64,000 nt of DNA, taken from NCBI RefSeq assembly GCF_024055795.1, contig NZ_JAMXMY010000014.1, positions 124,001-188,000 of the forward strand. Direction: 5' to 3'. Both the position numbers and the translations under genes were made by a program. Positions 34,373 to 44,966 of the stretch are shown piece after piece. The notes beneath the pieces were generated by a model. It made no database searches, was not told the origin of the DNA, and worked only from the letters and a program-made list of their open reading frames with translations. Position 1 is the stretch's first letter. Each line of letters opens with the position of its first letter. This DNA comes from Actinoallomurus purpureus (lineage in GTDB: Bacteria; Actinomycetota; Actinomycetes; Streptosporangiales; Streptosporangiaceae).

Positions 34373-36268
34373 TCAGGATGAGCGGCCGAGTCTGCGGTTG
34401 ATCTCCTCGGCGGAGAACTGCTTGGGGTCGAAGTCGTCGCCCGAGGCCAGGCCCAGCCACTCGAGCCTGTTCTGGTGCTCCTCGGCATCCGGATCGGCCA
34501 GCGTGGCCTTCAGCTCCTCATACCCCCAGACACCGCCGCAGTCTTCGGGCGGGCAGGCTCCCTTGCCCGCCGCGCAGACAGGACCGGTCACCCCGGCGTC
34601 GGCCGCCAGGACCTTCTCCAGCACGACATCATGCTCCCAGCCGTCGCCGAAGTCGTAGGTGTAGCGGATCTTGTCGCCGACACTGGTGAGCAGCTGGGAC
34701 AGGCTTACTTTCCGCTCGTCTCGATGGTCGAGCTCGCGGTCGGGGAGCCCGTAGGTACTCCGGCCGTCTGAGAACATGTGCAGGTGGCTGTTCTCCCAGC
34801 CCATGGCGGCCTGGATCACTTCGTGGAGCCGGTCGAGGCTGACATCGGCGGGTACCTGGAGGCGCCGCCACACCGGTGGTTTCGTCACCCCGAGCAGCTG
34901 AACCTTGATCTGGTACCCGGCGGCGGAACGATCTGGGCGACGGGGCGGGACCGGACCGGCGTCCCCCGGGTCGGCCCGGACCAGGCGAAGCACCGGAGCC
35001 TGTGCTGACGCGCCCACTCCCGTGTCGACCGGTGGCCTGGCCGGGTTCGTCGGGCCGCCGCTCAGCAGTTTGACGAGCCGGGGCGCGTCCGGATGGCCGC
35101 AGTCGCCCAGCAGCGGCAGGACCTCTGCCACCTCGTCACCGACCTGGGACTGCAACAGGGCGGGGAGCAGATCCACGGGCAGCTCGGGCGGCAGGGCGTC
35201 CAGCGCGGTGACCAGCGTGTCCACGGTGATCCATGCCGCATCGGCATCGGCCGGCTCGCTATCGTCCTGCTCGGCCAGCCAGACCCGGGCGTAGGCGCCG
35301 AACCCGTCCTTGGCCGCCCACTCTCGCCATGCGGGTGCCGCCTGCGGGCCGCACTCGCGGGCCAGGTCGAGGGCGGTGAGGCGTTCCTGCCCGGACGTGG
35401 ATTCACCGGCGGTGAGCAGTTCGCGGGCGGCTGCGGCAGGGGTCCGGGCCGACAGCCACGGGCGGGCCATCAGCACGGCCACCATGGCGGGAAGCTGAGC
35501 CAGCGCACCGACCAGAGCCGCGGCATCGATATCCGCCGGCGGGGCGCTCTTGCGGAAGATCACATCGGTGAGCCAGCGGCCGAGCGGTGTCAACTCGGCG
35601 ACGTCGCCCCGCAAGGCGGCGATACCGAACTCGCCCAGGGCTTGCACCGTGTCCTCGGCATCCACCTCGATGCCGAGGTCGCCGGGAAACCCAAGAAATA
35701 TCCCATCCGGGTACCCGGGCTGCGGCGTGCAATCCGGGCACGGGCAGCCGGGCGAGGCGTCGCCGATCAGTTCTGTGATGCTCGCGCCCAGGTCGGCGAG
35801 TGAGGCCACGCCACCACCCTCGTGGAGAGTGGCCAAGGCGACCAGGTAGTCGAGATCCGCCTCCTCCGTCTCGCCCACCAGCCCGAGGGACTCCAGCACA
35901 CACCTGCTCCAGACGGCCAGCACGGTGTCCGACGCCCCGTCCAGCCACGCCTGAAGGGCCGCCCCAGCCCTCACCCGGCCGCCGGTCACCTCGATGAACC
36001 CGGCCGCGGACGCCGCCGCCCACGCCATCATCAGCTCGTCGATGTCCAAAGCGCTGCGCGGCTTACGCGACGGCACCTCGATACCGAGCAGGTCACACGC
36101 CTCGACGGCGGCGGCCGGCCGGAGCACCCCACGCGCGGTGACCTCTCGGCCGGCACCGACCCACTCGGCCAGCGTCTGGGCGGTGGCCAGCACGGGGCAG
36201 GCCCGGGCCGCCGAGGCCAGCTGTTCGGACGAAAGGTCCGGTGTGTGGACGACAGCGCGGCGTGGCAT
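34373..36268 (-). CDS. plasmid pRiA4b ORF-3 family protein
   Basis: The 631-residue protein has a long helical N-terminal part (residues 1-430) and a C-terminal pRiA4b ORF-3 domain (about 450-620). Recognisable blocks are YQIKVQLLGVTKPPVWRRLQ, LHEVIQAAMGWENSHLHMF, IRYTYDFGDGWEHDV and CPPEDCGGVWGYEELKATL. The domain is widespread in mobile elements and unlinked genes; its function is unknown. The gene converges with the TAP peptidase gene. Normal codon usage, full length. Confidence 0.85.
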   Translation of the reverse strand: MPRRAVVHTPDLSSEQLASAARACPVLATAQTLAEWVGAGREVTARGVLRPAAAVEACDLLGIEVPSRKPRSALDIDELMMAWAAASAAGFIEVTGGRVRAGAALQAWLDGASDTVLAVWSRCVLESLGLVGETEEADLDYLVALATLHEGGGVASLADLGASITELIGDASPGCPCPDCTPQPGYPDGIFLGFPGDLGIEVDAEDTVQALGEFGIAALRGDVAELTPLGRWLTDVIFRKSAPPADIDAAALVGALAQLPAMVAVLMARPWLSARTPAAAARELLTAGESTSGQERLTALDLARECGPQAAPAWREWAAKDGFGAYARVWLAEQDDSEPADADAAWITVDTLVTALDALPPELPVDLLPALLQSQVGDEVAEVLPLLGDCGHPDAPRLVKLLSGGPTNPARPPVDTGVGASAQAPVLRLVRADPGDAGPVPPRRPDRSAAGYQIKVQLLGVTKPPVWRRLQVPADVSLDRLHEVIQAAMGWENSHLHMFSDGRSTYGLPDRELDHRDERKVSLSQLLTSVGDKIRYTYDFGDGWEHDVVLEKVLAADAGVTGPVCAAGKGACPPEDCGGVWGYEELKATLADPDAEEHQNRLEWLGLASGDDFDPKQFSAEEINRRLGRSS

Positions 36269-36644
36269 GCGTGCAGCCTATGGGAGGCATGGCCGGGAAG
36301 ATGCCGGGTCCGCAACGCAGCGGGTTACCGTCAATGCCGTACGGGCAGTCGCACTCCTCGGACAGTTCCCCGTCGCCGTCGACTGGCGTGATCAACTCAG
36401 TCGGGTGCGACCATCCGGATGCGATCGGGGAGGCATTCGATCAGGCCACGTCCACACCCAATTCGCGGGCGAGTACGTACACCGACACCGTGAACAGCCC
36501 TGCGGTACGGGTCGGGGTTGCCCTCGAATAACCGGGGTGCGGCTGACAAGCAACGACAGCAACCGACGCCTGCCGCAGGCACCGCTAGCGCGGCCATGCT
36601 GTGGTGCGCGGTACGCCGCCGATCGACCACCCCACGAGGTGTCC

Positions 36645-36884
36645 ATGCTTCTCGCGTTCTCGGAGCCGGCCGGCGTCGCGCCGGTCATGTACTGGCGGGC
36701 GGTGTTCCCCGGCCGTCCCGACCAGGACCACGCCGTACGGGCGTTCGTCGCCGGTACTCCGGTGCTGTCCTTGGTGGGATTCTCGGTGTCGGTAGGCGGT
36801 GCTTTGGGCACCGATGGGATCCGGCGCGGCCCACCGCGGCCGCGCCTCGGCCGTCTCGTTCCGGCGTTTCTACTGAGGCGATAA
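36645..36884 (+). pseudogene. HATPase gene, 5' fragment
   Basis: The first 36 or so codons (MLLAFSEPAGVAPVMYWRAV, FPGRPDQDHAVRAFV) and the upstream bases including GAGGTGTCC match the start of the HATPase at 7211-7756. After VAG the frame changes into unrelated sequence and stops at 36884 inside a hairpin. ATP-binding motifs are all missing. Confidence 0.8.
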
Positions 36885-36905
36885 ATATCTTGCCTCAGTA
36901 GAAAC
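36866..36905. repeat. perfect inverted repeat, related to one at 48653
   Basis: GTTTCTACTGAGGC and GCCTCAGTAGAAAC (14 bp, perfect) flank an AT-rich 12-nt loop. The central 31 bp resemble those at 48657-48687 (25 of 31 identical by eye), with one compensating base-pair change. TTGGGCACCGA occurs upstream of both. Confidence 0.7.
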
Positions 36906-37048
36906 CTCAGAGAAGACACCCACGCCTCCCTCGCGCGATTCGCCCGGAATGCAGGGTTTCTGCCAAGGATGCCGCGACGCCGATTCACGGCCGGGAAACA
37001 TCCACTTCGCCGTTGCCGTGCGCCGGCCCAGTGCAGGGTTGACCAAAA

Positions 37049-37077
37049 CGGCGGGAAGGGGTGGTCCCTTCCCGCCG
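37049..37077 (-). terminator. terminator of the EamA gene
   Basis: CGGCGGGAAGGG and CCCTTCCCGCCG form a perfect 12-bp stem with a 5-nt loop. On the minus strand it is followed by TTTTGG, 10 bp behind the EamA stop codon. Confidence 0.85.
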
Positions 37078-37086
37078 AAAATTGGG

Positions 37087-38097
37087 TCAGTCAGAGTCGG
37101 AGTTCCTTCGACTCTGATATTTGGCCGCCCCGTAGGAGGCGACGACAATGAGGATGATTCCCAGCCACCCGAGAGGGCCGGGGACCGTCATTTCGACGAG
37201 CATCCCCATGAGGATGCTGGCCAGCGTCATGAGGGGCGATAGCATGGCGTTCGCCGACGCTCGAAGGTTCCCTTCATACGCCTTGATCACCAGCACACTG
37301 CTCAGTGTTGCGACCACCCCGGCGCCCGCGCAGAGCAGAAGGTCTGACCAGTTGCTCGTCAGGACCTTCCAACCACCGTCCATGGACGATGCGCCCACCG
37401 CGAGGATGGCGAGCGCGGGAATCGCCGCGAGGGTGCTGATCTTTCCCTTGAGATCCCGGTCGAGAGCCTCCATCTGCCTATTGCCGACGGCGTACGTTGC
37501 CGACGTAATGATCACGGCGCCGACGCCCAGGATCCAACCGGGGACCTCATGGCCCAGAATGGGGAGCCCTGGACCAGGAGAGAAGTGCGCTCCGTTCCGG
37601 CGGGCCGGATCGTTCATCAGGGCCACGATTCCGGGCACGGCCAGGATCGGCCATACGGCGGTTGAATACCGTCCTTTCCTGGCGTCCTTAAGGACGTCGC
37701 CGCCGAGCGTGAACACCGCTGTGCAAAAAAAACCCAGCGGCGCCAGCGTCTGCGGCGCTATCCACCGGAACGTGTAAAGGGCGGCCACGTTGTTCGCTCC
37801 CAGGATGATGCCCCGGACAAGGACCGACCTCCATACCGGCCAGCTGCATCGAAGCGACGGCCGGTATAACCGGAATTGGATGGAAAAGCTGATCACCATG
37901 ATAATGATGGCCGTCATGAACGGCCCCATGTTGGTGATCACTCCTGTCGCCGCCAAGAAATAATTCTTGGCGATGGCCACCAACCCGCCGAGCGCGGCTA
38001 TTGCGAGAATTTTAAGATCCTCGGGGTCACTGAACAGCGGCCCCGATAACCTCCTTATTGCTGCGGGTGGCACCCGCAGCAGCCTTTTAGTTTTCAT
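37087..38097 (-). CDS. EamA/DMT-family transporter
   Basis: The ATG at 38097 has AGAGGAG 5 nt upstream. The 336-residue protein has about ten hydrophobic segments in two halves (ILAIAALGGLVAIAKNYFLA, FMTAIIIMVISFSIQF, PILAVPGIVALM, WILGVGAVIITSATYAVG, LLLCAGAGVVATLSSVLVIK, LGWLGIILIVVASYGAAKYQ), as in drug/metabolite transporters. A basic N-terminus precedes the first helix. The 3' terminator makes it a single-gene unit. Confidence 0.8.
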   Translation of the reverse strand: MKTKRLLRVPPAAIRRLSGPLFSDPEDLKILAIAALGGLVAIAKNYFLAATGVITNMGPFMTAIIIMVISFSIQFRLYRPSLRCSWPVWRSVLVRGIILGANNVAALYTFRWIAPQTLAPLGFFCTAVFTLGGDVLKDARKGRYSTAVWPILAVPGIVALMNDPARRNGAHFSPGPGLPILGHEVPGWILGVGAVIITSATYAVGNRQMEALDRDLKGKISTLAAIPALAILAVGASSMDGGWKVLTSNWSDLLLCAGAGVVATLSSVLVIKAYEGNLRASANAMLSPLMTLASILMGMLVEMTVPGPLGWLGIILIVVASYGAAKYQSRRNSDSD

Positions 38098-38117
38098 GGG
38101 ACTCCTCTTGATTGCGA

Positions 38118-38169
38118 GGGCGCACAAAGAAGTCCCGAGAACATCTGTCCCGGCTCCTTCGATGCGCCC
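38118..38169 (-). promoter_or_regulatory. possible structured leader of the EamA gene
   Basis: GGGCGCA and TGCGCCC enclose a nested GAAG/CTTC pairing in the 5' leader, 21 nt upstream of the start codon and outside its ribosome site. It could be a leader fold or chance; no known riboswitch is recognised. Confidence 0.25.
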
Positions 38170-38188
38170 GTTTTCACGGAACAATTAG

Positions 38189-38205
38189 AGAGCCGGGACG
38201 GCTCT
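38189..38205. terminator. small hairpin between jetD and EamA genes
   Basis: AGAGCCG and CGGCTCT with a 3-nt loop and AT-rich flanks (CAATT / TAATTTT) lie 83 bp behind the jetD stop and could end the jet transcript. Confidence 0.45.
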
Positions 38206-38287
38206 TAATTTTCGGTTGTGATTGCCAGTTTGCCAGACCGGCGGCGACCTTGACCAGGCTTGCCGCGGTCGGGGCCGAGATCGACGG

Positions 38288-39613
38288 CTATGCCGGCGGG
38301 TCTTCAGGGGAGAGCAGGTCGGCGAGGAGCAGTTCGAGGGCCGACTCCTCCTGGACGGCGACGCCCAGGGCGGTCATGGCGGGTGTCAGTTCCGGGTCCC
38401 AGACCGCGTCGACGGGTGCGCCGGTCAGCGGCGGTAGCGGCGTGCCCCGGTCGCGGGCCGTGGCGACGTGCTGTTCGTAGTCGGTCGCCCGCATGCGCCA
38501 CGGACGGGCGGCGTACCGGCCGATCATGCGGTTGGCGATGGCGATCCCCGGCCAGTCGAAGTCGCCCCGGTAGGCGAGGCGCGCCCCCGCGGCGTGCAGG
38601 GCGTCGAGCAGGGTGAGCGCGGTGGTCGTCGGGTTGCCAGAGACACAGACCAGCGGCCGGGTGCACCCGCGGTCGGCGGCGGCCTCGACGACGCGGGGAT
38701 TCTCGCAGACGAAGACCTCGGTGTCCGGTGGGAGACGCCAGGTCATGCGGTTCAGGTCGCGCAGCGTCAGATGGGTCTCGAAGCCGGCCCGCGTGCGGTC
38801 GCGGAGCAGCCGTACGGTGGGTTCGTCGCCGAGGGGCGCGAGCCCGTGCGTGAGCACCGTGGTGGACACGCGGTCGACGGCCACGCCGGCCGCCTCCCAC
38901 AGTTCGCGCCGGGAGCGTGCGTCCTGAGGCGGCGCCACGTCCAGAGAACGGGCGACGGCGCGCAGGACGATCCGGGCCAGCAGGGTGCCGTCGTCCAGGC
39001 CGTGCGCGGTACCGGTCACGCGTTCGGCGAGTTCGCCGCGGCCCGGCAGGCCCGCCGCCCCAGGGGACCCTGAAGCCAGGCCTGCACCCGAGGAGGCCGG
39101 ACCGGCCAGCAAGGCCATGACGTCGATGGCCTGGACGATCAGCCGTCTGGCGTTCTCCGGGGCGAGCCGGGCCAGGGTGCCGGCCCGCCGTACCTCTTCC
39201 AGCCACGGTCCGGACCAGGCCGCGTCGGCCAGGCCGTGGGACCGTAGCGCGTGATCCGCGGCGGCCCACACCGCCTCGGCCGCGGCCCTGCGGGCGTCGC
39301 GGGCGGCGGGCCGGTCGGTGAGCGGGCCGCGGAGTTCCGCGACGACCTCGACGAGGCCGCGCTCGGCCGCGCCGGTGCGCAGCTGCGCGTCGAGGTCGGG
39401 GAGCGCGATCGAGACCGCGTCTCCGGTGTACGGGCGGCCGGTGAGCAGGGCGAGGGCCTCGCGTTCGGCGGCCGTGACGCCGTCGAGGCGCAGTCTGCCG
39501 CGCACCTGCAGGCCGCCCCGTTCGAGGCGGTCGCGCAGCCGGTCCCACAGCCGGGCGAGAGCGGGCTGGTCGAGCCACGCACGTGTCTGCGGCGTCATCT
39601 CAGCGGCGCTCAC
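38288..39613 (-). CDS. jetD: Wadjet nuclease subunit JetD (DUF3323/DUF2399)
   Basis: The GTG at 39613 overlaps the jetC stop (GTGA) and gives 441 residues, the usual length. The N-terminal half is the DUF3323 part, the C-terminal half the DUF2399 toprim-like nuclease. Toprim acids are visible: Glu in VFVCENPRVVEA, and Asp-x-Asp in AYRGDFDWPGIAIANRM. JetD cuts circular plasmid DNA after loop extrusion by JetABC. Last gene of the operon. Confidence 0.9.
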   Translation of the reverse strand: MSAAEMTPQTRAWLDQPALARLWDRLRDRLERGGLQVRGRLRLDGVTAAEREALALLTGRPYTGDAVSIALPDLDAQLRTGAAERGLVEVVAELRGPLTDRPAARDARRAAAEAVWAAADHALRSHGLADAAWSGPWLEEVRRAGTLARLAPENARRLIVQAIDVMALLAGPASSGAGLASGSPGAAGLPGRGELAERVTGTAHGLDDGTLLARIVLRAVARSLDVAPPQDARSRRELWEAAGVAVDRVSTTVLTHGLAPLGDEPTVRLLRDRTRAGFETHLTLRDLNRMTWRLPPDTEVFVCENPRVVEAAADRGCTRPLVCVSGNPTTTALTLLDALHAAGARLAYRGDFDWPGIAIANRMIGRYAARPWRMRATDYEQHVATARDRGTPLPPLTGAPVDAVWDPELTPAMTALGVAVQEESALELLLADLLSPEDPPA

Positions 39614-42600
39614 GTGCTCACGAGTCGCTTGTGGCGGCCGTCCCAGGTGAAGTGGACGGTGGCGACGCCTCGGACGTGCGGGTCGCGCAGGCACTCGTAG
39701 ATGTGCAGGCTCGGCACGGTCGCGAAGCAGCCGAACAGGCGTTCGCTGGTGATGACGAAGTCCAGGTCCAGTTCGACCAGCAGGCCCAGCAGCCGCCCGT
39801 GCGTCGGCTCGTCGACCTTGGCGAACGCGTCGTCCAGCAGGATGAGTCGCGGTGCGGCCGGGGCGGCGCCGCTGAGCGAGGAGAAGTGCGCGGCGGCGGT
39901 CGCGAACAGCACGAGGTACGACACGACACGCTGTTCGCCCTGGCTCAGCGCAGTCCGGTGACTGAGCACGCGCTCGCGGTCGGGGTTGGCGGCGTCGGTC
40001 ACCTTCACCCGGAACGCGTACCAGGCCCGGTAGTCCAGCGCCGCGCGCAGGTGCAGGGCGTATCCGGCGGACGGGTCGGCGCGCCGGGCGTCCTCGATGC
40101 GGCGGCGGAGGGCGTCCCGGAGCCGGGCGGACTGGTCGCGGGTGCGCAGCGCCGAGGGACTGCGGAGCAGTTCGACGGCCGCCCGGATGTCGGCGTCGCT
40201 GCCGGCGGGCAGCTCCCACACGAGGCGGGTGCCGATGCCGTGCGACGAGCGGACCTCCTCGAGGGTCTCGTTCATCGCCGCGACGAGGTTGTGCGCCGCC
40301 AGCACCTGCCGGGACAGGTGGTCGCCGAGCTCGCCCAGCAGGTACCGCTCGAACACCTCCTGCTCCCGGGTGGACAACCGCAGCCGGGCCTCGGCGAGGG
40401 CCGCGCCGATGCGCGTGCCGACGACCGCGACGTCGTGCGCCCCGGTGTCGTCGTGCAGGGCGAACCGTTTCACACCGTCCACCTCGTCGACGCCCGCGTC
40501 GTACCCGCCCGCGAGGTTGTCCCGCAGCTCCTCTCCCCGGCGGAGGATCAGCGAGTCGCTGACGTCGGCGGACGCCGGGCCGAGCCGGGCGCCGATGTCG
40601 TCGGCGAGGGCGTTCAGCGCCTTGATCCGCGCGCGTACGTCGCCGTCCTGCGCGGCGTCGTAGGCGCGCAGCGGCTCCTCGACGTCGCCCAGCGCGGCGG
40701 CGAGCGACAGGCCGGGCAGGCCGAGCGGGCGCCGCAGGCCGGCACCGCCGTCGACGACGATCTGTTCCTGTTCGCCGCGCGCGGTGACGGCGTTCTCGCG
40801 CCGTACGCCGGCGACGATCCGGTCCTGGCGGAGCTCGTCGTGGCGGGCCCGGAGCGGTGGCAGCCCGCGTACCGCCGTGTCGAGTCGTTCCTGGGCTTCG
40901 CGTTCGCGCGCGAGGATCTCCTGCTCGCTCGCGCCGACGGACTCCTCCAGCAGTGCCAGCTCACGCCGCGCGGCGGTCAGCGCCGCCCGCGCGGTCGCGT
41001 ACCCGTCCTCGGCGAGCGTACGGTCGGCGCGCGTCTTCTCCCAGCCGCCGCGTACCGCGCCGTGCGCCGACAGCCGGTCCAGCACGCGTGCGGCGTCGCG
41101 GCCGAGTGTGCCGATCCGTGCCTGCAGGGTGCCGAGCTCGGCGCGGATCCGGGCGAGGTCGTCCGGGTCGGCGGGCAGGCCCTCGGCGCCGGCCTGCGCC
41201 TCGGCGCGGGTACGCAGTCGCACCGCGGCCGCACGGGCCTCCTCGGCCTCGCCGCGGGCACTCGCCAGCGCGGCGGTGAGCCGTCCCGTCTCGGCGATCG
41301 CCTCCTCGTACGTCGTCCACGCGTCGGTGAAGGCGCGCGGCCGTGGAACGTCGCGCAGCACCCGGCGGAGCGCGTCGCGCCGCTCCTCGATCCGCACGCG
41401 TGCGGCCCGCGCGGTCTCCAGCGCGGCCTCCAGCTCGTCGATCCGCTCGGTCAGGGCCGCGATGCGGCGCCGCCGGGTCGCCGCCCGGACGCCCGCGCCG
41501 ACGTACTCCGGGTGGTCTTTTCCGTACGCGCCGTGGGTCACGCCGAGCCGCCATCGGCCGTCCGTGGCCGCCCAGCTGGACGCCGTCTCCGTCTCGCCCA
41601 GCCCGATCGAGCGCAGCAGCCGGTCGAGGCCCTCCGCGCTCACCCCCTCGGCGGGTACGGGCCGGAGCACGTCGGCCAGGCTCGGGCCCGCGACGGGCGT
41701 TCCCGGGCGCGCCAAGACGTCGCGCGTGCCGGCGGCCAGCGCGGTGCCGTCGGCGCACACCCAGGCGCCGAGCAGCCCGCTCGCCTCCAGCGCGGCCTCC
41801 AGGCCGGTGCGGTCGGCGTCGGGCAGCCCGTCCGCGAAGTCCAGCAGGCGGAACAGCGGAGCGCCGCCGCGCGGTGGCCGGTCGGCGGTCGCGTACGGGG
41901 AGCGGGGCGGTTCGGGGTCGGACTGCCGCTCCCAGCGGCTCCGCTCGGCGCGCGACTCGGAGAGGTCGGCGCCGATGGAACGTTCGCGGGCGACCGCGTC
42001 GTCGCGTTCGACGTCGCAGGCCGCGAGCACCGGGTCGGTCACCTCGTGCGCGGCCTGAGCGACGGCCTCGGCGACGTCCCGGTCGAGGCAGCGATCGGTG
42101 ACCGGGAGGTCGTCGTCCTCGTCGGGGAGCGCGACGAGCGTTCGCACCACGGCCGGGTCCGGCAGCCGGTCCGCCCATTCACGTACGAGCCGGGCGTAAT
42201 CGGCGGACGCCTCGACCAGCCGGGTACCGCGCTGCCGCTCGCGTTCCTGTGCCCCGCTCAGCTGCGCTTCCAGCCGCTCGGCCTCCTGGCGCAGGGCCGC
42301 CGCGCGGCTCTCCGCGACCGCGACCTCCTTCAACCGTTCGGTGAGCGCGTCCGCGGCGCGCTGGCGCGCCTTGGCCACCCGGGCGGCCTCGGCCAGACCG
42401 TCCCGCCAGGTCGCCAGCTCCGCGGCCGTCCGTTCACCGAGCGTCTCGGCACCGGGGCGTACGGCCTCGTGGTCGCGGCCGTCCGGATCAGTGATCGTCT
42501 CGGTGGCCGCCGTGGCCAGTGTCGCGGTCGTCGCGGTGGGCGGCTCTCCCAGCAGCGCCTCGTCGATCCCGCACGCGCGGCTGCTGCTGCGGGCGTCGCG

Positions 42601-43777
42601 CAGTGAACCGCGCAGGTCGGTCAGGTCACGGGCGATCTCGGTGGTCTGCGTACGGAGCCGATCCGCCGCGGTCGCCTCACCCTTACGGGCCAGCTCGGCA
42701 GCGGTCCAGGCGCTGCGCGCGGCATCCTCCACGGCGCGTACGGTGTTGCGTTTTTCCCGCAGGTCGTTCAGCGCGCCGTACGCCGCGCTCTCCCGCAGCG
42801 CCCGCAGGTCGGCGTCGGCCGCGTCGCGGATCTGTTCCAGGCTCGCCACCCGACCCTCCGCCTCGGCCTCCTGCTTCGTGAGCTCGGCGAGGGTGCGTTC
42901 CGCGTCGCCGGCCGCGCGCCGCCGTTCGCGCAGGAGCCCCAGCGCGTCGTTCACCTGGGCGACCCGGCCACGGAGCACGCCGCGCAGGTAGCCGCGATAG
43001 GCGGTCAGGAACGTCGTCAGCGCGGCGTCGGTCCGCTCGAGTCGCGCCAGTTCGTCGCGTACGGTGTCGAGGTCGTCGAGGTTGCGGGCGACCTTGTCGA
43101 TGACCTCGTCGTCGAGGGGCGGAAGGGCGTCGCTGAGCACCTTCACCAGCTCACCGGACTCGATCCGGTCGCCGATCGTCGGCCGGCGCAGCCCGTACAG
43201 CAGGTGCACGAGGTTCCGGTACCGCGCCAGGTCGGTGAGGCCGAACAGGTCCCGGGCCACGCGGGCGCGGTAGTCGGCCGCGCGGTCTGAAGCAGTTCTC
43301 CGGGCCGACCAGTTCCCGCAGCTCGGCGGGCGTGGGACGGCGGGCCGGATCGTGCAGCGGCAGGTCGTCGCCGACGGCGAGCGAGGTCACGAAGAACATC
43401 GGTTTCGCCTCGCCCGTCGACCTCGACGCCCGGACCGCGACGCCGAGCGTGAGGCGTTCGTCGGCGCCGTCGTCCTCGGTCGTCCGGGCGAACTCGACCC
43501 ACAGGTAGCCCAGCCGGTTGGTGCCGGTCGTCCAGCCGTCCAGCATGAGCCACTTCAGCGTCGTCTTGCCGCCGCCGGCGGCGTCGAGCCTGCGGGTGTC
43601 GCCGTCCAGCAGGAACGGCAGCAGCATCTCCAGCGCCTTGGACTTGCCGGCGCCGTTCTTGCCGCGCAGCAGCAGCCGCCCGCCGCCGAACAGGAACTCC
43701 TCGTCGTACTGCCACACCTGGTGGATCCCGGCGCGACTCAGCCGGAACCGGTGCGGGTTCCTCGGCAACGCGATCAC
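39610..43777 (-). pseudogene. jetC: Wadjet SMC-like subunit JetC, one-base frameshift
   Basis: The gene starts with a GTG at 43777 overlapping the jetB stop (GTGA). The first 160 or so codons hold the Walker A (LLLRGKNGAGKSKALEMLL). The other 1,200 codons are in a different frame and include coiled coils, the signature LSQGEQRVVSYL and Walker B PRLILLDDAF. The shift is located at 43288: removing one base restores ELVGPENCF-DRAADYRARV. The total, about 1,390 residues, is the normal size for TIGR02680-type JetC. As written the gene gives no full-length JetC. This can be true inactivation, a sequencing error or frameshifting. Confidence 0.88.
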
Positions 43778-44898
43778 GTGGTGACCTCCGGGGAGTAGCG
43801 GGCGGCCGCGGGCAGCAGCCGCAGGCTCCCGTCGCCGGACCGGTCGATCAGGCGCATGCGCCGCAGGAGGTCGGTGACGGCCTGGTACAGCAGCTCGGGG
43901 GAGTCGGTGTACCGCTCCGCCCACGCCTTACGGTGCCGTTCGACCAGTTCGGCGAGCACGGACTCGATCCGCCCGTCGGGAATGTCGGCGGAGCCGCCGT
44001 CCGGGGTGAGCTCGGCGACCAGGCGTTCGAGCACCAGCAGCGCGGCCCAGGGCACGGTGCCGGATCCGGGGAACTCGATGTCGCTCAGCTCCCCGCCCGG
44101 ATCGAGCAGGGCGACGCCCTCCGCCCGGATCTCGGCGTCCAGGCCCAGGAACTCCTCGAACGTGCGCTGCTCGCGACGCTGGTTGCGGCGCAGCCAGTCG
44201 CGTTCCTCGTCGGTCAGCTCCCCGACGTACACGACCGGGGTCTCCACCAGCCGCCGTCGTACGGCGTGCCGCGGACCGGCGTGCTCGGGTGCGGCCGCCA
44301 GCTCGATCAGCTCACCGGGCGACGAGGCCCGGCCGATCGGCCCGCTCACCAAGCGCCGCGCGACCTCCCGGTCGACGGTCAGCAGCGCCTCGGCCATGCC
44401 GTCGCCGGAGTAGGACTCCACCGATCCCTCATCCTCCGCCAGCACGTGCCAGGTCATCAGCTGCTTGAGTGCCGCGACCAGCGCACGGCGTTCGACGATG
44501 CGGTTCGGCTCGCCCAGGTCGATGCCCGCCTCGGCGGCGGCCGCACGCGTACGGGTGACGATCTCCGACAACAGCAGCTGCTCGGGCGCCGTGACCAGAA
44601 CCGACAGCGCCAACGCGAGATAGGCGTACGTACGAGGGGTGAAGGGCGCCCCCGACGTGCGCTCGAGCCACCGGCCGGAGTCATGGCCGAGGCCCGCCTT
44701 GAGCAGCCGCGCGAAACCCGGCTCGACGATGAGGCGGTACCCCAGCAGCTGTCCGAACTGCCGGGCCAGCTCGTCGGCATGCCGCCGGATCAGCGGGAAC
44801 TCCTCGGGATGCGTCTCCGGGGTGACCAGGGGCTCCCGCAGCAGCAGCCGGGCCGCGGTGCGCCGCTCGGCCGCCAGCTCGTCGGCGAAGTCGTTCAT
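43774..44898 (-). CDS. jetB: Wadjet subunit JetB (DUF2398)
   Basis: The 374-residue protein starts MNDFADELAAERRTAARLLL and has the DUF2398 pattern (YAYLALALSVLVTAPEQLLL, LLRRMRLIDRSGDGSLRLLP). It corresponds to the small winged-helix subunit that ties JetA to the JetC ATPase. Its ATG overlaps the stop of the third mini-gene as ATGA, with AAGGAGG 5 nt upstream, so translation depends on that repeat unit. It overlaps jetC by GTGA. Confidence 0.9.
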   Translation of the reverse strand: MNDFADELAAERRTAARLLLREPLVTPETHPEEFPLIRRHADELARQFGQLLGYRLIVEPGFARLLKAGLGHDSGRWLERTSGAPFTPRTYAYLALALSVLVTAPEQLLLSEIVTRTRAAAAEAGIDLGEPNRIVERRALVAALKQLMTWHVLAEDEGSVESYSGDGMAEALLTVDREVARRLVSGPIGRASSPGELIELAAAPEHAGPRHAVRRRLVETPVVYVGELTDEERDWLRRNQRREQRTFEEFLGLDAEIRAEGVALLDPGGELSDIEFPGSGTVPWAALLVLERLVAELTPDGGSADIPDGRIESVLAELVERHRKAWAERYTDSPELLYQAVTDLLRRMRLIDRSGDGSLRLLPAAARYSPEVTT

Positions 44899-44966
44899 GC
44901 GGCCTCCTTCGTCGGAGGAGTGACCAGGCGTGCCATGCTTACGATTCGCTCGCTCCGCTCACTCAT
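44895..44966 (-). CDS. coupling mini-gene, third copy
   Basis: ATG at 44966, 23 codons (MSERSERIVSMARLVTPP-TKEAA), TGA overlapping the jetB ATG. Identical to the two copies before it. Its last codons contain AAGGAGG, the ribosome site of jetB. Confidence 0.55.
   Translation of the reverse strand: MSERSERIVSMARLVTPPTKEAA

Noticed and set aside
32778..34460. 560-codon minus-strand frame
   Set aside because: Antisense to the TAP peptidase, which has clear signal peptide and catalytic motifs.
38288..40219. Longer 643-codon version of jetD
   Set aside because: The extra 5' part reads through jetC in the wrong frame; the GTGA overlap at 39610-39613 marks the real start.
39583..42606. 1007-codon open frame on the plus strand
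   Set aside because: Fully antisense to jetC; composition (Arg, Gly, Ala, Val) and lack of motifs mark it as a shadow.
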